A stretch of DNA of 54,628 nucleotides from CAZVKN01 sp964627035 (GCA_964627035.1 CAZVKN010000019.1:1-54628), one strand, 5' to 3'; shown: positions 37,201 to 46,374, counted from the stretch's first letter. Numbers and translations are program-made. The notes: a model not told the origin generated them from the sequence alone.

Positions 37201-37471
37201 TGAAATAGTACAGTCCGGTGGCTCGCAGTCTGTTTTTTTCAGCTTCACTGTGTAACAACACCTCTGCCATCTGCCCGTCGGAAATATAAACGACATCAAG
37301 ACCACTCGTCAGCAACAGCTCAAGGTCGCCCGGCTTTTCAACTGCCACCTCAACCATCGTGGAGGCAGCCGTTGATTGGAACTGCAGTAGAGTCAGTGAC
37401 GTGAGCAGCAGAAAAAAAACGATAGGTGATATTTTGGATAGTAATTGAATGATAGAATCCGGTTTTGACAC
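34283..37471 (-). CDS. Secreted M14 zinc carboxypeptidase with T9SS tail
   Basis: The 1,062-residue protein has a signal peptide (about 1-36). The M14 domain (about 110-410) holds the zinc ligands H177 and E180 (LIHSRE) and H309 (SLYFHS), the substrate-binding NRNWG with Arg, and catalytic E380 in FTIEVG. About 420-700 contains FN3/MAM-like beta domains (DVSVDLSEQQDIVVSWEEPED, SFSLNLREP). About 700-980 is further beta-rich. The C-terminus has SYPNPFNSTAKL and ends KMLLLR. The start is GTG with a weak ribosome site. It would release C-terminal residues outside the cell and is followed closely by the patatin gene. Confidence 0.93.
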   Translation of the reverse strand: MSKPDSIIQLLSKISPIVFFLLLTSLTLLQFQSTAASTMVEVAVEKPGDLELLLTSGLDVVYISDGQMAEVLLHSEAEKNRLRATGLYYFTLHENAEQYYSERLKDGQARDDMGGYPTFDEIVERIFDWHDDYPDIIGEPVSIGSSIEERDIWAFRLSDNPNEDEDEPEVLYVSLIHSREAITSLVLSSFVNRLIDGYEEEDERITELVDNRQMWFILCQNPDGLAYNEEIEPDGGGMWRKNRRENEGGSFGVDLNRNWGYEWGYDDIGSSPVPDHPIYRGTEAFSEPETQAVREFVNDRNFSVSLYFHSYSNLCLLPPAYDYFFAEDRSLLSALAKNLTVDNGYLPGTGWETIYRVNGDSDDWLYHADEHDPIMAFTIEVGSRQDNFWPPRNRMQPLIEENLTACITAAEYCDNPSRVLLPPSPLDVSVDLSEQQDIVVSWEEPEDEDNPPQSYRVTARTQPEPITDEAEPDQERWELLNFTMSDRESHSGSHSFSLNLREPMATLSLREELVCPDTLWAWMFYDLFRFWNHYIALEVSYDGFEWEPVPGRDTQDLVMNGVNLGPGINGSSDDEWVRTWFNLSDHAGETVRLRFRFYQFSRRSNREKCYIDDIYPVPDYEWSEVVAEGIEETQWIDEDNDVRDELEYVVQSVDADADLSLWSSPATLEVGPDDFWLDGQMGWMLYSIPLVTDPNELDHLFAPWIEADVLLLVKNQLGQFFAPRFDFNQIDEWNPLEGYWIKLSAAQMLFVDGEWASPDSEIPLRESWNSVAYLHRDPMPEIVAFENVSDNLILAKDGYGRFWINEFNFSNMGDLQLGRGYQLLMAENDTLIYPAIDELVGLTPYDRGENEFIRITAEHNFIPPSEHNHSLLLRFNLPLVAGELVLLDSEDSVSGMVSVSDGQTLVGIAAWSENDLNKAGYEPEERFRLEYHSQDSHTFDVTIKSQIVGEDRYTRDGFSLLEVSVDGISSVPGSYTLTSYPNPFNSTAKLQYHLIEPGDVILTTFDSVGRTVTEVAIGQKTAGQHSIEWHADNMPSGIYIAQISVTSAERTDRLRTKMLLLR

Positions 37472-37539
37472 AACTAATCAGTTTACTAAGGTAAGGCTGC
37501 ATTCCTTTTTAGTCAAGTGTCGCAGGCAGCCTGTTTGAC

Positions 37540-38379
37540 TTGTTTACAGCAAATTGTTATATTATTTGGTTAAAACATGCTCAAACCGATTCCGGAGAAA
37601 AAATCAGCCTCACCCAGACATCACAATCAGGTGACTCCAGCTCTGATTCACTGCCTGTGATCCAATATAGGTCCACAACGAAACTGTATGGTCAGGTTGC
37701 CGCTGTTGATAAACTTACGCTTGATGTCAAGGCTGGCGAATTGTTCGGATTTTTAGGACCTAACGGCGCCGGAAAGACCACCGCCATGAAACTGGCTGCC
37801 GGATTGGTCAAGCCGACATTCGGTAATGTCCTGATCTCCGGTAACGACGTTCAGACCAGTCCGCTGGAAGCTAAAAAACTTGTCGGTTTTGTCCCTGATA
37901 GTCCGCATATTTACGAGAACCTCACAGGACGCGAGTTTCTCCACTTTTGCGCCGGACTGTATAAACTCGATAATGTAACCACAACTTTCAGGGTTGAAGA
38001 GCTGCTGGATCAGTTCGGAATTGGGAGCTGGGTGGATAAACGCGCGGGTGAATATTCACATGGAATGAAACAGCGGGTGGTAATGGCATCTGCGTTTCTC
38101 CATCAACCCAAATTGATTCTCATTGATGAGCCGATGGTTGGGTTGGATCCGGGCGGAATACGACTAATCAAAGCTGTCCTAAGGAAATTCTGTTCTATCG
38201 GTGGTACTGTATTTTTGTCCACCCACACACTGGTTGACGCGGAGGAAATTTGTGACCGGATCGGTATTATTCACAAGGGAAAGCTGGTCGCATGGGGAAA
38301 GATTGATGAAATCGGATTGAAGGGACAAAGTTTGGAGGATCTGTTTATCGCGCTGACATCTGAGATTGAAACCAGGTGA
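37540..38379 (+). CDS. ABC transporter ATP-binding protein
   Basis: The 279-residue ATPase shows Walker A GPNGAGKTT, Q-loop-type LVGFVPDSPHIYENLT, signature YSHGMKQRV, Walker B LILIDEPMVGLD and switch STHT. It is of the ABC-2 exporter type. The start is unclear: the frame opens with a TTG at 37540, but the true ABC fold begins near V40, where a GTG at 37657 is an alternative. The first ~38 residues are Ser-rich and unlike the family. The permease gene follows with a GTGA overlap, so both form one exporter. The substrate is unknown. Confidence 0.93.
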   Translation: MFTANCYIIWLKHAQTDSGEKISLTQTSQSGDSSSDSLPVIQYRSTTKLYGQVAAVDKLTLDVKAGELFGFLGPNGAGKTTAMKLAAGLVKPTFGNVLISGNDVQTSPLEAKKLVGFVPDSPHIYENLTGREFLHFCAGLYKLDNVTTTFRVEELLDQFGIGSWVDKRAGEYSHGMKQRVVMASAFLHQPKLILIDEPMVGLDPGGIRLIKAVLRKFCSIGGTVFLSTHTLVDAEEICDRIGIIHKGKLVAWGKIDEIGLKGQSLEDLFIALTSEIETR

Positions 38380-40073
38380 GCAGATTCCCACATACGATGA
38401 TAGGGTGGAAAGCACGGCTACTGTGGGGATCATTTGCCCTTGACCTCTGGGGAGCTAAAATCGGCAAACTGATCTCTCTTTTCATCATTATCGCATTCTC
38501 AATCGGCAGCACCTATTTTTTCCGAAAGGTTTTCGAGAAACTGCTTGAACTCGAAGTGTTCGGTATGTCGCTGCTGTGGCGGGTTGTCGGGATTGCTCTT
38601 GGGACACTGTTCGGACTCTTGGTCGTCAGCAATCTCATCACAGGCATCGCCACCCTGTACCGTTCATCAGAGGTCGGTTTTCTTATGGCGCGTCCGGTTT
38701 CATATCGGAACATATTTATCAACCGATTTATTGACAACATCGGTTACAGCTCTTGGTCACTCGCAGTTTTGGGAGTGCCGATGATGGTAGCACTGGGACA
38801 GGTGTTCAACCTGTCTGTCTATGTAATCTGCTCACTGATTCTGTTTGGGTTCATGCCGTTTGTGCTGATCGCAGCCGAAATCGGTGTTGCCGCTTTGATG
38901 GGACAGATTTTCCTCGCAAAGAAAACCTCGCCAAAATTTGCAATACTGTTTGTTTTGACAATTTTGGCTTCTGTCATCGGCTGGGTGGTTTTTGAGCGCA
39001 GTCAGGTTATGATGTTGCAGGGGATGCCAGGACAACTTGCACACATAGAGCATATCGCTTCGACAATGTCCGGATCTGACAAACTGCTGCTGACGCCTCC
39101 ACAGTGGTTAGCCGGTTCAATGAATGCGATTCTAAAGAACGACATAAGGCAGATTGTTCTGTACACCGGGCTGTTAATATTGACCGCTGTCGTGTGGCTG
39201 AGGTGGCTGTGGCTATGGTCCGGGACTGTTTATTATCATAGCTGGATTTCCTTTAGTGAGATGACGGGGAAGAGTGGGATGTTGTCGTCTGCAAAGTCCG
39301 CAGCGCGGTTCACCAGGGGATTCCTGCCAAACCCGATCAACGCAATGCTCCGCAAAGATCTGCTCGAATTTATGAGAAATCCGAGCCAGTGGGCTCAATT
39401 TTTGATTCTCGTGGCGTTTCTTCTCATTTATCTGTTGAATCTGGTCTATATCTCCGGTAAATTCATCGTTGAAGATGAGTATTGGAAAACGTTGGTTCTG
39501 TTTTTGAACTTTGCATTCACCGGATTCATACTGGCAACGCTGTCTGTAAGATTTGTATTCCCATTAATCAGCCTTGAGGGTAAAAGTTTTTGGGTTATAC
39601 GAAGCGCACCTGTTTCGGTGAACACACTTTTCTGGGAAAAGTTTCTGCTTGCATTTGTGGTATTCATGGGATTGTGTGAAATAATAGTCTATTTCTCAAA
39701 CCACGAGCTTAATGTCACCGGGCCTATGATCTCCGTGACAACAGCAGCAACTTTCACTATGGGTGTAGCACTCACCGGATTGGCGATTGGTATGGGTGCG
39801 CTGTTTCCCGATTTTCGCAATGACAGTCCGATGCGAATTGCGTCCACTCCGGGTGGTGTCTTGACAGTGGTGATAAGTTTGTTGTATGTTGGTTTAATGG
39901 TCGCGATCCTGGCTTGGCCCACGCAAGGTTACTTTCACTATCTGTCCGGTCAAGGTCCGTTACCTTTTAAGCGAGCACTGCAAGCTCTGACATTGGTGGC
40001 AGGATTGAACGCACTGGTGCTGCTATTACCGGTCAGTCAAGGCAGGCAGGTGCTTTTGAACAAAGATTTCTGA
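38376..40073 (+). CDS. ABC exporter membrane subunit
   Basis: The 565-residue polytopic membrane protein has about twelve hydrophobic segments, such as LISLFIIIAFSIGSTYFF and WAQFLILVAFLLIYLLNL. It carries no ATPase motif. The GTG start at 38376 overlaps the ATPase stop codon (GTGA), which indicates coupling and a common complex. Families of this size next to an ABC-2-type ATPase are annotated as putative ABC exporters; the substrate is not known. No terminator is evident right after it, but a family A repeat is. Confidence 0.85.
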   Translation: MSRFPHTMIGWKARLLWGSFALDLWGAKIGKLISLFIIIAFSIGSTYFFRKVFEKLLELEVFGMSLLWRVVGIALGTLFGLLVVSNLITGIATLYRSSEVGFLMARPVSYRNIFINRFIDNIGYSSWSLAVLGVPMMVALGQVFNLSVYVICSLILFGFMPFVLIAAEIGVAALMGQIFLAKKTSPKFAILFVLTILASVIGWVVFERSQVMMLQGMPGQLAHIEHIASTMSGSDKLLLTPPQWLAGSMNAILKNDIRQIVLYTGLLILTAVVWLRWLWLWSGTVYYHSWISFSEMTGKSGMLSSAKSAARFTRGFLPNPINAMLRKDLLEFMRNPSQWAQFLILVAFLLIYLLNLVYISGKFIVEDEYWKTLVLFLNFAFTGFILATLSVRFVFPLISLEGKSFWVIRSAPVSVNTLFWEKFLLAFVVFMGLCEIIVYFSNHELNVTGPMISVTTAATFTMGVALTGLAIGMGALFPDFRNDSPMRIASTPGGVLTVVISLLYVGLMVAILAWPTQGYFHYLSGQGPLPFKRALQALTLVAGLNALVLLLPVSQGRQVLLNKDF

Positions 40074-40103
40074 GACGGCGAGCTTGAGACAAACCCGACT
40101 ACA
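40074..40103. repeat. Dispersed palindrome family A, copy 5 (partial)
   Basis: GAGCTTGAGACAAACCCGACTACA closely matches the right half of copy 1 at 863; the left arm is degraded to GACGGCG. It starts at the permease stop codon. Confidence 0.65.
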
Positions 40104-40163
40104 GCTTGCAAAATCTCTTTGAAGAATTTGTCCCTCTAACCACTTTTCTGGTGGTTCATTAAG

Positions 40164-40186
40164 AAAAAACCCCGCTCAACAGAGCG
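40164..40186 (-). terminator. Terminator-like hairpin facing the minus strand
   Basis: On the minus strand CGCTC-tgtt-GAGCG is followed by GGGG and six T, the form of a rho-independent terminator. No minus-strand gene ends nearby, so it may be a stray element or may block antisense transcripts from 40230 leftwards. Confidence 0.4.
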
Positions 40187-40229
40187 TTTGTACGTATAAC
40201 CATTTGACACCCAATAAGGAGGGGTTGTG

Positions 40230-40559
40230 ATGAAGAAGACCGCATTTTACCTGTTTAGTCTGTTACTGTTACTTTCCGTCACATCAATCGGCTGTGATGT
40301 TTCCGCCGAGCGTGAGCTTAGACGGGCGCAGGCAGCCCTCGAAGCTGCTGACGAAATTGACGCAGAAGCATACGCTGCCGAAGACTTTATGGAAGCTGAA
40401 GAATATTTTGAAGAAGCTATGGCAGCCGATGAAGACGATCAAGTTCAGGAAGCACGCCGTCTGGCGATTAAGGCTAAACTGCGCGCTGAAGACGCTATTG
40501 ACAAAACAAAAGACAGACTAAGATCGCTTGAAGCGGAACAGGAAAGATTAGGACGATAG
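40230..40559 (+). CDS. Small helical lipoprotein (DUF4398-like)
   Basis: The 109-residue protein has a lipoprotein signal ending TSIGC (Cys at about 24). An almost entirely alpha-helical, Glu/Ala-rich body follows (RELRRAQAALEAADEIDAEA, EEYFEEAMAADEDDQ). DUF4398-type proteins have this size and look, and are probably outer-membrane-tethered coiled coils. The ATG at 40230 is six bases after AAGGAGGG; a GTG directly before it would be too close. A gap of 216 bases to the next gene holds nothing I recognise. Confidence 0.8.
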   Translation: MKKTAFYLFSLLLLLSVTSIGCDVSAERELRRAQAALEAADEIDAEAYAAEDFMEAEEYFEEAMAADEDDQVQEARRLAIKAKLRAEDAIDKTKDRLRSLEAEQERLGR

Positions 40560-40775
40560 CCTGACATAGATCTGAGCGTATCTGAATTAGATGCGTTCTG
40601 AATCTACCGTTCTTCAGTTGAGAACCGATGATTTTGCTGCAGGTGATTTGATTACGCTATATTGATAAGGATTCCAAATATAGTTCGGTTGTGACTTACC
40701 ACATATCGGTGTAGTTACCAGGTTGCCATATTATAAGCGAAAACTCTAATTCCACATGAAAAAACGAGGAGATCA

Positions 40776-43700
40776 ATGAGACTGCGTAATCTGGTTTACT
40801 ATTCTCTGATTTTTATATTTACCTCTTCATTTGCAGCGAATTTTGACCAAAACCCTCTCACTATACAGCAGGATAACAGTTCTGTATCTGTTGTCCTCTC
40901 TCTGCCTGATATCAGCCTGACAGACGTTGATCTGGAAGGTAAGAGGTTTCAATCCTTAAATATTAATTCCGACGGCATGATCGGCGTACCCGGGTCGCCT
41001 GCAATCCCATCATGGAGTCGCTTGATTGAGATTCCGTCCGGTGCAGATCCCACAATAGAGATCTCTCACTCCGGTGAGAGTGTCTTTGAGAACTTTGATC
41101 TGGCACCGCTCCCCACGACCAATGACAACCCGAACATCCATGAGATCATATCCATATCAGCGGCTGCCTATCAGACGGACGGTTCAATTCCTGAGCAGAG
41201 TGCAACAATTTCCGATATTATCACTATCGGAAACAGGCACTATGCACTGCTCGACATAACTCCTTACAGTTACAATCCTGCTCGCCGTGAACTAACAGTG
41301 CTTGAGGATCTTAGCGTTGATATACGGTTTGATGCACCAAACGAAGATCGGGAGGATGATGACGGATCATCAGATCAGTTACATGCAACGGTTTGGGATG
41401 AGCTGGACAGAGCCATCAGCCAAAACCCTGTCGGCAGAGATGAAGCTGAAGGACGAACCGATATCCTCGGTCACTATGTAATCGTTCACGCTGACCGTGA
41501 AGAATTGGCTGAAACTGTTCAACCTTTGGTGGAATGGAAGGAGCGCAAGGGCTATAAAGTCACGGTGGTGAATATGGGTGACCTCGGCAGAGGTGCGGAT
41601 GATTTGAAAGACTACCTTCAGGAAGCGTACGATGAATGGGATATTCCGCCGACTTTTGTGGTGCTCGCCGGAGATGCTCTGAACCAGGGTGTCACCGGAT
41701 TGCCGTATTACAGCGATAATGAAGGAAGGGGAGTGAGCTGGTCAGCTACCGACATAAAATACGTGCATCTCGACGGTAACGACAATGAACGCGATCCTGA
41801 ATCCTGGATACCTGAAGCTTTCATCGGAAGATTACCGGCAAGAAACACGCGTGAACTCGAGTATCAGGTTGCTAAAATAATCGGCTATGAAGCAGAGCCT
41901 TTCGTTGACGACCCCTGGGTCGAGGGTGCAGTACTGATCTCTCACGGTGTTCGATCATGCACGCATGCAAATGTAGCAGTCAGAGAGATAATGCAGGAGA
42001 ATGGCTACCAACGTGGAGATATCCTCGAAGCATACGCTGACTATCATGGCGGACAAGCGCCAAATCGAAACACTATTAACCAGTGGGTTGACGAAGGTGT
42101 AGGGTTTGTAAACTTTCGCGGTTATGACAATTGGGGAAACTATTTCCAGAATATCGGCGAAATCAGAGGAAGACGAAACAGTTGGAAGATGCCTGTTGTG
42201 ACCGGAATGGTATGTGGAACCAACGATTTCCCGAACCTCTACAAATTCCCCGAATCTATCGGTGAAGCGTGGATGCGCACATCGAGCAACCCTGCCGGGG
42301 CTATTGCATCATTCGGACCGACAGATATTTACACTCACACATGGTTTAACAATCCGATGGATGCAGAGTTTTATCATGTTCTGTTCAACAAGGGTGTTCA
42401 TACACTTGGCGTAGCGGCACTTGCATCTAAAATTTGTCTGCTTAGAAACTATCCATCTCTTAGAAGTCTCGGAAACGGTCTCTCTTCCGGGTACTATTTC
42501 TATACTTACAATCTGCTCGGTGACCCGGGTCTGCAGGTGTGGACAAAGGATCCAAAGCCTATCACACTGGAATTTAACGAGGAACTTCCTGCGGGAACGA
42601 CATCGCTGCGGTTCACAGTTTTAGATGACGATGAGGATCCGGTTGAATCTGTTTATGTTCACATCCTGAGGTACCACGAGGATGGTGAAGACAGATTCGG
42701 TGTCTATACCAACAGTGACGGAGTTGCCGAGTTGACTCTCGACCCGATGGCAGAGGGAGAATATTTACTGACGGTGACCGGACCGAATATGATTCCGGTA
42801 ATGGAAAGCTTTGATGTGGTCTCACCCTCTCTGTTTGCTTCTGTCGCGGGTTATGCAATTGATGATAACGGTAACGACGACAGCGACGGTAACGGTGATG
42901 AGATTGTTAATCCGGGCGAGACGATTGAACTTGGAGTTGTCCTGTACAACAGCGGTGAGAATCTTTGCGATGCTTCATCAGTGACAATCAGCAGCAATTC
43001 GGAATGGGTAGAGATCATGCGGGAAACCGTTGATTTCCCCTCAATTGACGCAGGAGAAGATGCTGTCGGTGAGCAGCCGTTTCTGTTCAGATGTTTGCCG
43101 GGCACGCCTAATGGAGAGACTCTCAGACTCGATTTTAATATTGATGCAGAAGACAATGAATGGCAGGGGAGTGTTGAAATTCCTGTAACCGGATATGACT
43201 TTGAGCTGGTCGAATTCGAGTTTGATGAAGAGCTTTATCCGGGCACCGAACAGGAGCTGTTTATCATTGTTGAGAATGTCGGTGAACTTGACAGTGATGA
43301 CCTGACCGCCACGCTTACATGCGAATGTCTGAATATTCAGATCAGACAAGCTGATTCACCTCTCGGAGAGCTTGAGACAGGAGAAGGCGCTGACAATGAA
43401 GCCCAGCCGTTTTTGGTGTATGCCAATCCTAACAGCTACCAAGGCAGTGAAATCACTTTTAACATCATTATCCACGATGAAGCCGGTCGCTCAGAGACAC
43501 TGTCTGCCACTGTCTTACTCGGTGAGCCGACAGTTGATGTGCCGCAAGGTCCCGATAATTACGGTTATTGGGCATTTGACAATCGCGACGAAGAGAGCGG
43601 AATGGCTCCTGAATACGATTGGGAACCCGGGCGGTCACAACTTAACAATCTTCGTGATGTGCAGGAAAACCCGAATTGGAACAGCGACCACGGCTCGAAA

Positions 43701-45830
43701 GTTTATCTCGATCTGCCTTTCGATTTCACATATTACGGGGTAGAATATTCAGAGATTACTGTCGGTTCAAACGGTTGGATCTGTTTCGGGAGAACCGATC
43801 AGATTTCCTGGAATAATCAGGAACTGGGCAGCCCACTCGGACCACCTGCGATGCTCTGTCCTTTTTGGGATGACCTGTGGAACGGACGTGGTGTTTTCAT
43901 CTACTACGATGAAGACAATTCCCGTTTTATCATTGAGTGGAGAGAATACCGCAACGTTCGAGGGAATGGGATAACCTTTGCCGTTCATCTGTATGATCCT
44001 ACGGTTGTCAATACCGCAACCGGTGACGGCGAGATCCATTTCGTTTATAACAGCATCCCTGCTCTTAGAGTGGTTTATGCAGAGGAGCAGACGACAATCG
44101 GTATCAGCTCACCTGATCGAAATGATGGACTGTTAATCACGCATGCAAGACAGTGGAATCCGCGAACAGCTGATCTGGAGGGTGAGATGACCATTCGCTT
44201 CTCCACCGGTGAGATCACAACCGTTGGTTCCGTATCCGGTCGTGTGACTGACATTGAAGATAATTCACCTATGGAGAATGTCCGTGTGATGATTGAAGGA
44301 ACAGGCTTCTTCAGCACCACGGATGCGGAAGGCGCATTTATGATTGACCGGATTCCGGAAGGCAGCTATACGCTGGTGGCTGTCAGACGATACTACAACA
44401 ACGCTGTAGCTGCCGATGTTGAGATCGTCGAAGATGAAAACGTTGAGATCAATTTTGAGCTTACCCACCCGACATTCAACATTGATGTAGAAGGGTTTGA
44501 AGTTGGGATTGAACCGGATTCAGTGGCTGAGGAGAGCTTCGCTATCTGGAACGAAGGAAACGGACCCTTAGATTACAGCCTTCAGCTTGAAACTGTGGAA
44601 CGGTTTGAACCGTGGGAACCTCTATTCGACCATGATGCTTCTGCTCAGACCGAAACCAATGACCGTTGGCTGCGCGGTATGACTTATGACGGCGAACAAT
44701 TTTACGTTGCAGGTCGGGTTGATCGCAATGAATATCCGCATAAGATTTACATCTTCAACGATGACGGTGAGCTGGTGGGAGATTTCGATCAGTACACAGT
44801 AGATTCGGCTGCTGCAAACGGTTACAACGAGATCGAGTGGAACGGTGAGAATCTGTATGCCGCAGAACGCGGCAACATCCTTGAGATCACCCTTGAGGGA
44901 GAACTCGTCGGGGTGATCACAGAAACAGAAGAACGTGAAATCCAAAACATTGTGTGGTCGCCAAGCCGGGAAACTATCTTCGCTAAACCGCGACTTGGCA
45001 ACGATTTCTTTGAATTTGATACAGATGGCAATTTGGTTGACACGTACTCTTTCAACAATAATGAGAGCCACTGCCTCGGTCTGGCATGGTTTCCGGTTGA
45101 TCCCGACGGGTACAACCTCTACATATTCACCGATCCTGTTCACGTTGAACTGTTTGGCACCAGACTTGAAGTCCATAAGATGAATCCGACAACCGGTGAC
45201 ATCATGCTCGTCACCCACCTCTTCCAGCAGGAGGGTGATAAACCTCAGGGCTGCGTAATCACCAATAAGTGGGATCCTACAATCTGGATGTTTGCAGGAC
45301 TCGTCAACAGTCCCGGAGGTGATAGGATTGTAGGCTGGGCGCTGGAACCCAACTTTACCTGGATCTCCTATGATCCGTCAGAAGGATCTGTTCAACCTGA
45401 TGCAAATCAGCAGTTTTCGGTAACTTTGATGCCGAGTGATCTTCCGAATGGGGACTATTTTGCGGACATGAAGCTGCACCATAACGCTGTAGGTGATATG
45501 TTTGAGATTCCGGTCCGGCTGAATATCGGACCTCAAGCGGTTAGTGGTGATAATTCTGCATTGCCGGATGAGTTTTCATTCAACTCACCATATCCAAATC
45601 CGTTTAACCCGTCAACCAAGCTGCAGTTTGGGCTTCCGAATGCTGCTTCGGTTGAATTGACCATCTGGGATGTCAGCGGCAGATTAGTTGAGGCAGTGGA
45701 TCTCGGTCAACTGAACACCGGGCAGCATCAGTATCATTTTGAAGCCGGATCGTTGGCGGGGGGCATCTATATTGCCAAACTGACTGCAGGTCAGTTCTCA
45801 GCGACACAGAAACTCGTGTTGCTTCGTTAA
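40776..45830 (+). CDS. Giant secreted C25 (gingipain-type) peptidase-like protein with T9SS tail
   Basis: The 1,684-residue protein has a signal peptide (1-21). A propeptide-like region (about 25-200) precedes a C25 domain at about 225-600: HYVIVHADR, WKERKGYKVTVVNM, FVVLAGDA, PEAFIGRLPARN. C480 in VVTGMVCGTNDF matches the gingipain nucleophile. The place of the partner His (NYTGHGS in gingipains) is VNFRGYDNW, with Tyr450. Several beta-sandwich domains follow, a carboxypeptidase regulatory-like one (about 1155-1240; GSVSGRVTDIEDNSPMENV) and an NHL/propeller-like segment (about 1280-1500). YPNPFNPST and LVLLR form the T9SS tail. Start: ATG with GAGGAG. Activity is uncertain. Confidence 0.88.
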   Translation: MRLRNLVYYSLIFIFTSSFAANFDQNPLTIQQDNSSVSVVLSLPDISLTDVDLEGKRFQSLNINSDGMIGVPGSPAIPSWSRLIEIPSGADPTIEISHSGESVFENFDLAPLPTTNDNPNIHEIISISAAAYQTDGSIPEQSATISDIITIGNRHYALLDITPYSYNPARRELTVLEDLSVDIRFDAPNEDREDDDGSSDQLHATVWDELDRAISQNPVGRDEAEGRTDILGHYVIVHADREELAETVQPLVEWKERKGYKVTVVNMGDLGRGADDLKDYLQEAYDEWDIPPTFVVLAGDALNQGVTGLPYYSDNEGRGVSWSATDIKYVHLDGNDNERDPESWIPEAFIGRLPARNTRELEYQVAKIIGYEAEPFVDDPWVEGAVLISHGVRSCTHANVAVREIMQENGYQRGDILEAYADYHGGQAPNRNTINQWVDEGVGFVNFRGYDNWGNYFQNIGEIRGRRNSWKMPVVTGMVCGTNDFPNLYKFPESIGEAWMRTSSNPAGAIASFGPTDIYTHTWFNNPMDAEFYHVLFNKGVHTLGVAALASKICLLRNYPSLRSLGNGLSSGYYFYTYNLLGDPGLQVWTKDPKPITLEFNEELPAGTTSLRFTVLDDDEDPVESVYVHILRYHEDGEDRFGVYTNSDGVAELTLDPMAEGEYLLTVTGPNMIPVMESFDVVSPSLFASVAGYAIDDNGNDDSDGNGDEIVNPGETIELGVVLYNSGENLCDASSVTISSNSEWVEIMRETVDFPSIDAGEDAVGEQPFLFRCLPGTPNGETLRLDFNIDAEDNEWQGSVEIPVTGYDFELVEFEFDEELYPGTEQELFIIVENVGELDSDDLTATLTCECLNIQIRQADSPLGELETGEGADNEAQPFLVYANPNSYQGSEITFNIIIHDEAGRSETLSATVLLGEPTVDVPQGPDNYGYWAFDNRDEESGMAPEYDWEPGRSQLNNLRDVQENPNWNSDHGSKVYLDLPFDFTYYGVEYSEITVGSNGWICFGRTDQISWNNQELGSPLGPPAMLCPFWDDLWNGRGVFIYYDEDNSRFIIEWREYRNVRGNGITFAVHLYDPTVVNTATGDGEIHFVYNSIPALRVVYAEEQTTIGISSPDRNDGLLITHARQWNPRTADLEGEMTIRFSTGEITTVGSVSGRVTDIEDNSPMENVRVMIEGTGFFSTTDAEGAFMIDRIPEGSYTLVAVRRYYNNAVAADVEIVEDENVEINFELTHPTFNIDVEGFEVGIEPDSVAEESFAIWNEGNGPLDYSLQLETVERFEPWEPLFDHDASAQTETNDRWLRGMTYDGEQFYVAGRVDRNEYPHKIYIFNDDGELVGDFDQYTVDSAAANGYNEIEWNGENLYAAERGNILEITLEGELVGVITETEEREIQNIVWSPSRETIFAKPRLGNDFFEFDTDGNLVDTYSFNNNESHCLGLAWFPVDPDGYNLYIFTDPVHVELFGTRLEVHKMNPTTGDIMLVTHLFQQEGDKPQGCVITNKWDPTIWMFAGLVNSPGGDRIVGWALEPNFTWISYDPSEGSVQPDANQQFSVTLMPSDLPNGDYFADMKLHHNAVGDMFEIPVRLNIGPQAVSGDNSALPDEFSFNSPYPNPFNPSTKLQFGLPNAASVELTIWDVSGRLVEAVDLGQLNTGQHQYHFEAGSLAGGIYIAKLTAGQFSATQKLVLLR

Positions 45831-45919
45831 TTCTGATAGCTGATAGATAGGATTGAAGGCATGAGCGACGGACACTGCATTCGTCGCTCTCTTTGTATTA
45901 AACAGTTGAGAAGATATCC

Positions 45920-46261
45920 ATGAGTCGAAAAAGTAAATCCGGAGCCGATGAATACGTTGAATATTACAACGACATAGATCTTGTAAAAAGAAAGCTGAAA
46001 GAACTTGATCAAAGAAGGGGCAAAAGCCGCCGATCCGGCAAACAACGGAGAACTGCTGCACAGCAAGACATGGCTAATGGCAAACGAGTGAAAAAGTCAG
46101 ATCGGAGAGGAAACGACAGGCGGAAGTGGTTTGATCCTGAAACAGCAACTCCGGACATGATGGTCAAGCACCTGATCCAGCTTGAACGGCGGATCAGCGA
46201 GCGGGAGCTTTCAGACAGAAGAAAGGAGGGAAGACTGAAAAAGCAGTTTCGACAGAAGTAG
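45920..46261 (+). CDS. Small basic protein of unknown function
   Basis: The 113-residue product is very rich in Arg, Lys and Asp (KSRRSGKQRRTAAQQ, SDRRGNDRRKWFD, RRISERELSDRRKEGR). It has no membrane segment or known motif. The DRRxxxDRR-type repeats could bind nucleic acid or acidic partners. GAGAAG lies nine bases before the ATG. It follows the C25 gene by 89 bases. The composition could be an artefact of chance, but a single long frame with a start and ribosome site makes it likely to be real. It is not recognised. Confidence 0.55.
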   Translation: MSRKSKSGADEYVEYYNDIDLVKRKLKELDQRRGKSRRSGKQRRTAAQQDMANGKRVKKSDRRGNDRRKWFDPETATPDMMVKHLIQLERRISERELSDRRKEGRLKKQFRQK

Positions 46262-46283
46262 TAACGGTGTCAGCCAAATAGTG

Positions 46284-46342
46284 ATTTTGTAGTCGTGGTT
46301 GTCTCAACCACGACATCGGGCTCGGAACAAAACTGACTACGA
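46284..46342. repeat. Dispersed palindrome family A, copy 6 (one and a half units)
   Basis: TTTTGTAGTCGTGGTTG, TCT and CAACCACGACA form a nearly complete unit (46284-46315). A second, degraded half (TCGGGCTCGGAACAAAACTGACTACGA) follows at once. A family B copy lies next to it. Confidence 0.8.
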
Positions 46343-46345
46343 TAT

Positions 46346-46374
46346 GGCAGTCAGGTACGGCGACCTGACAGCTC
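46346..46374. repeat. Dispersed palindrome family B, copy 4
   Basis: GTCAGGT-acggcg-ACCTGAC (46350-46369) flanked by CA and AG. It joins family A copy 6 and lies between converging genes, ending on the anti-sigma stop codon. Confidence 0.8.
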
